Assembly (NCBI RefSeq): GCF_000422825.1
Contig: NZ_KE383928.1
Location: forward strand, 248,001-312,000
Origin: Nocardioides insulae DSM 17944
GTDB lineage: Bacteria; Actinomycetota; Actinomycetes; Propionibacteriales; Nocardioidaceae
Reading direction: 5' to 3'
Length of the DNA: 64,000 nt
Shown: positions 63,421 through 64,000 of the stretch, piece by piece
Numbering within the stretch: position 1 is the first letter of the stretch
Layout: the number at the start of each line of letters is the position of its first letter
The notes under the pieces: generated by a model
Seen by the model: only the letters and a program-made list of their open reading frames with translations
What the model was told of the DNA's origin: nothing
The model's database searches: none
Program-made: the position numbers and the translations under genes

Positions 63421-64000
63421 ATGATTGGTCGCTGGCCCCGGACGAAGCGAGGGTCAGGCTCCCGACCGATGAACGTCTTCGTCCTATGCACCGGCCGCAG
63501 CGGATCGGTCACCTTCAGCAAGGCATGCGGTCACCTCACCAACTACTCGGCGGGTCATGAGACCCGCTCCGGACGTCTCGGAGAGGAGCGATTCGGCTAT
63601 CCGCAGGGACATATCGAGGTCGACAATCGGCTGGCTTGGCACCTGGGTGCCTTGGGCGCCCGCTGGGATGGTCGAGAGGTTCTTTATGTCCACCTCCTGC
63701 GGGACCGGGACGCCGTGGCTCGCAGCTTTATGAATCGGTGGGACGGGGCGTATCGCGCCTCGATCATCCGCGCATTCGCACACGGAATCCTCACTCGAAC
63801 GCAGGATTGGCCCGAGGACAGGCACATCGATGTGGCGAACCACTACGTGGACACTGTGACAAGTAATATCCAGGACTTCCTTCGTGGTCGTCCCCATATG
63901 ACGATCAACGTCGAAACGATCGAGTCGGACTTTCCTCGCTTCTTGGACCGCATCGGGGCAGAAGGGGACCTGAACGGGGCCATGGCGGAGTGGGCAGTTC
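63421..64000 (+). CDS. Sulfotransferase-like protein, 3' end cut by window edge
   Basis: The frame from ATG 63421 stays open for 193 codons to the window end. The 5'-phosphosulfate (PAPS) loop is LCTGRSGSVTFSKAC (22-36), and HLLRDRDAVARSFMNRW resembles the 3'-phosphate-binding motif with Arg and Ser. The early region NYSAGHETR is a plausible substrate loop. A GGAG site precedes the ATG; ATG 63469 is an alternative nearer the fold. GC is clearly lower than in the housekeeping block, suggesting transfer. The 63182-63420 gap shows no clear motif. Confidence 0.7.
   Translation, partial: MIGRWPRTKRGSGSRPMNVFVLCTGRSGSVTFSKACGHLTNYSAGHETRSGRLGEERFGYPQGHIEVDNRLAWHLGALGARWDGREVLYVHLLRDRDAVARSFMNRWDGAYRASIIRAFAHGILTRTQDWPEDRHIDVANHYVDTVTSNIQDFLRGRPHMTINVETIESDFPRFLDRIGAEGDLNGAMAEWAV

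Noticed and set aside
63484..63897. Minus-strand open frame opposite the sulfotransferase-like gene
   Set aside because: The plus strand has PAPS-binding motifs and stays open to the window end; the antisense frame shows no motif.

Overview
The window is very GC-rich (roughly 70 % by eye) and reads as chromosome of a high-GC Gram-positive actinobacterium, most likely a Nocardioidaceae-type organism. The support is a DtxR/IdeR iron box, many -10 hexamers lying 6-7 nt before a start codon (leaderless mRNAs), frequent GTG starts, the actinobacterial order dacB - DUF2342 protease - tilS - hpt - ftsH - folE, a TadA-associated protein next to tadA, and DtxR-, PadR- and IclR-type control. No insertion sequence, phage, CRISPR array or replication origin was found. 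The genus is inference.

Layout. 1-6.3 kb: iron/siderophore block (end of an ABC exporter, AraC regulator, cupin, lipoprotein binding protein, two FecCD permeases, ATPase) around an iron box. 6.3-9.8 kb: XRE-cupin regulator, His-tailed methyltransferase, upp, tadA with its partner. 9.8-16.7 kb: peptide-use locus (OPT transporter, proline iminopeptidase, M29/NicX-like protein, IclR regulator, DUF1177 protein, peptidase E). 16.8-18.4 kb: tRNA-Ser(CGA) and a CNNM/CBS membrane protein preceded by a leaderless 18-codon ORF. 18.6-22.5 kb: davT-davB-davA, the 5-aminovalerate route of lysine breakdown. 22.7-37.7 kb: a large acyl-CoA catabolic region in two operons with matching palindromic operators, holding two pairs of APH-type kinase plus ACAD10/11-type dehydrogenase, three crotonases, a CoA ligase, an alpha-methylacyl-CoA racemase homologue, a luciferase-type monooxygenase, a nitronate-monooxygenase-like protein, a nitroreductase and an SDR.

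37.8-43.2 kb: malate:quinone oxidoreductase, a Cds1-like PLP enzyme, and an aminotransferase/glycolate oxidase pair for glycolate to glycine. 43.3-45.6 kb: PadR - DUF1048 - ABC-2 exporter operon with a nested palindromic operator. 45.7-49.3 kb: two small membrane proteins coupled to a metallo-beta-lactamase-fold hydrolase, a DUF2855 protein and a GNAT acetyltransferase. 49.4-53.4 kb: TPP riboswitch followed by the thiamine importer thiB-thiP-thiQ. 53.4-62.4 kb: PAP2-type membrane enzyme, a 22-bp-periodic repeat, ppa, dacB, DUF2342 zincin, tilS, hpt, ftsH, folE. 62.4-64 kb: a methyltransferase and a truncated sulfotransferase-like gene in visibly lower-GC DNA, perhaps the edge of a surface-glycan island.

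The most interesting system is the 22.7-37.7 kb region. Pairing an APH-fold kinase with an ACAD10/11-like dehydrogenase recalls bacterial levulinate (Lva) and animal ACAD10/11 chemistry, where a 4-hydroxyacyl-CoA is phosphorylated and phosphate is then eliminated. Two such pairs in one locus, with two crotonases lacking one catalytic Glu and with racemase and monooxygenase genes, suggest a catabolic route for hydroxylated or branched acids whose substrate cannot be read from the sequence.
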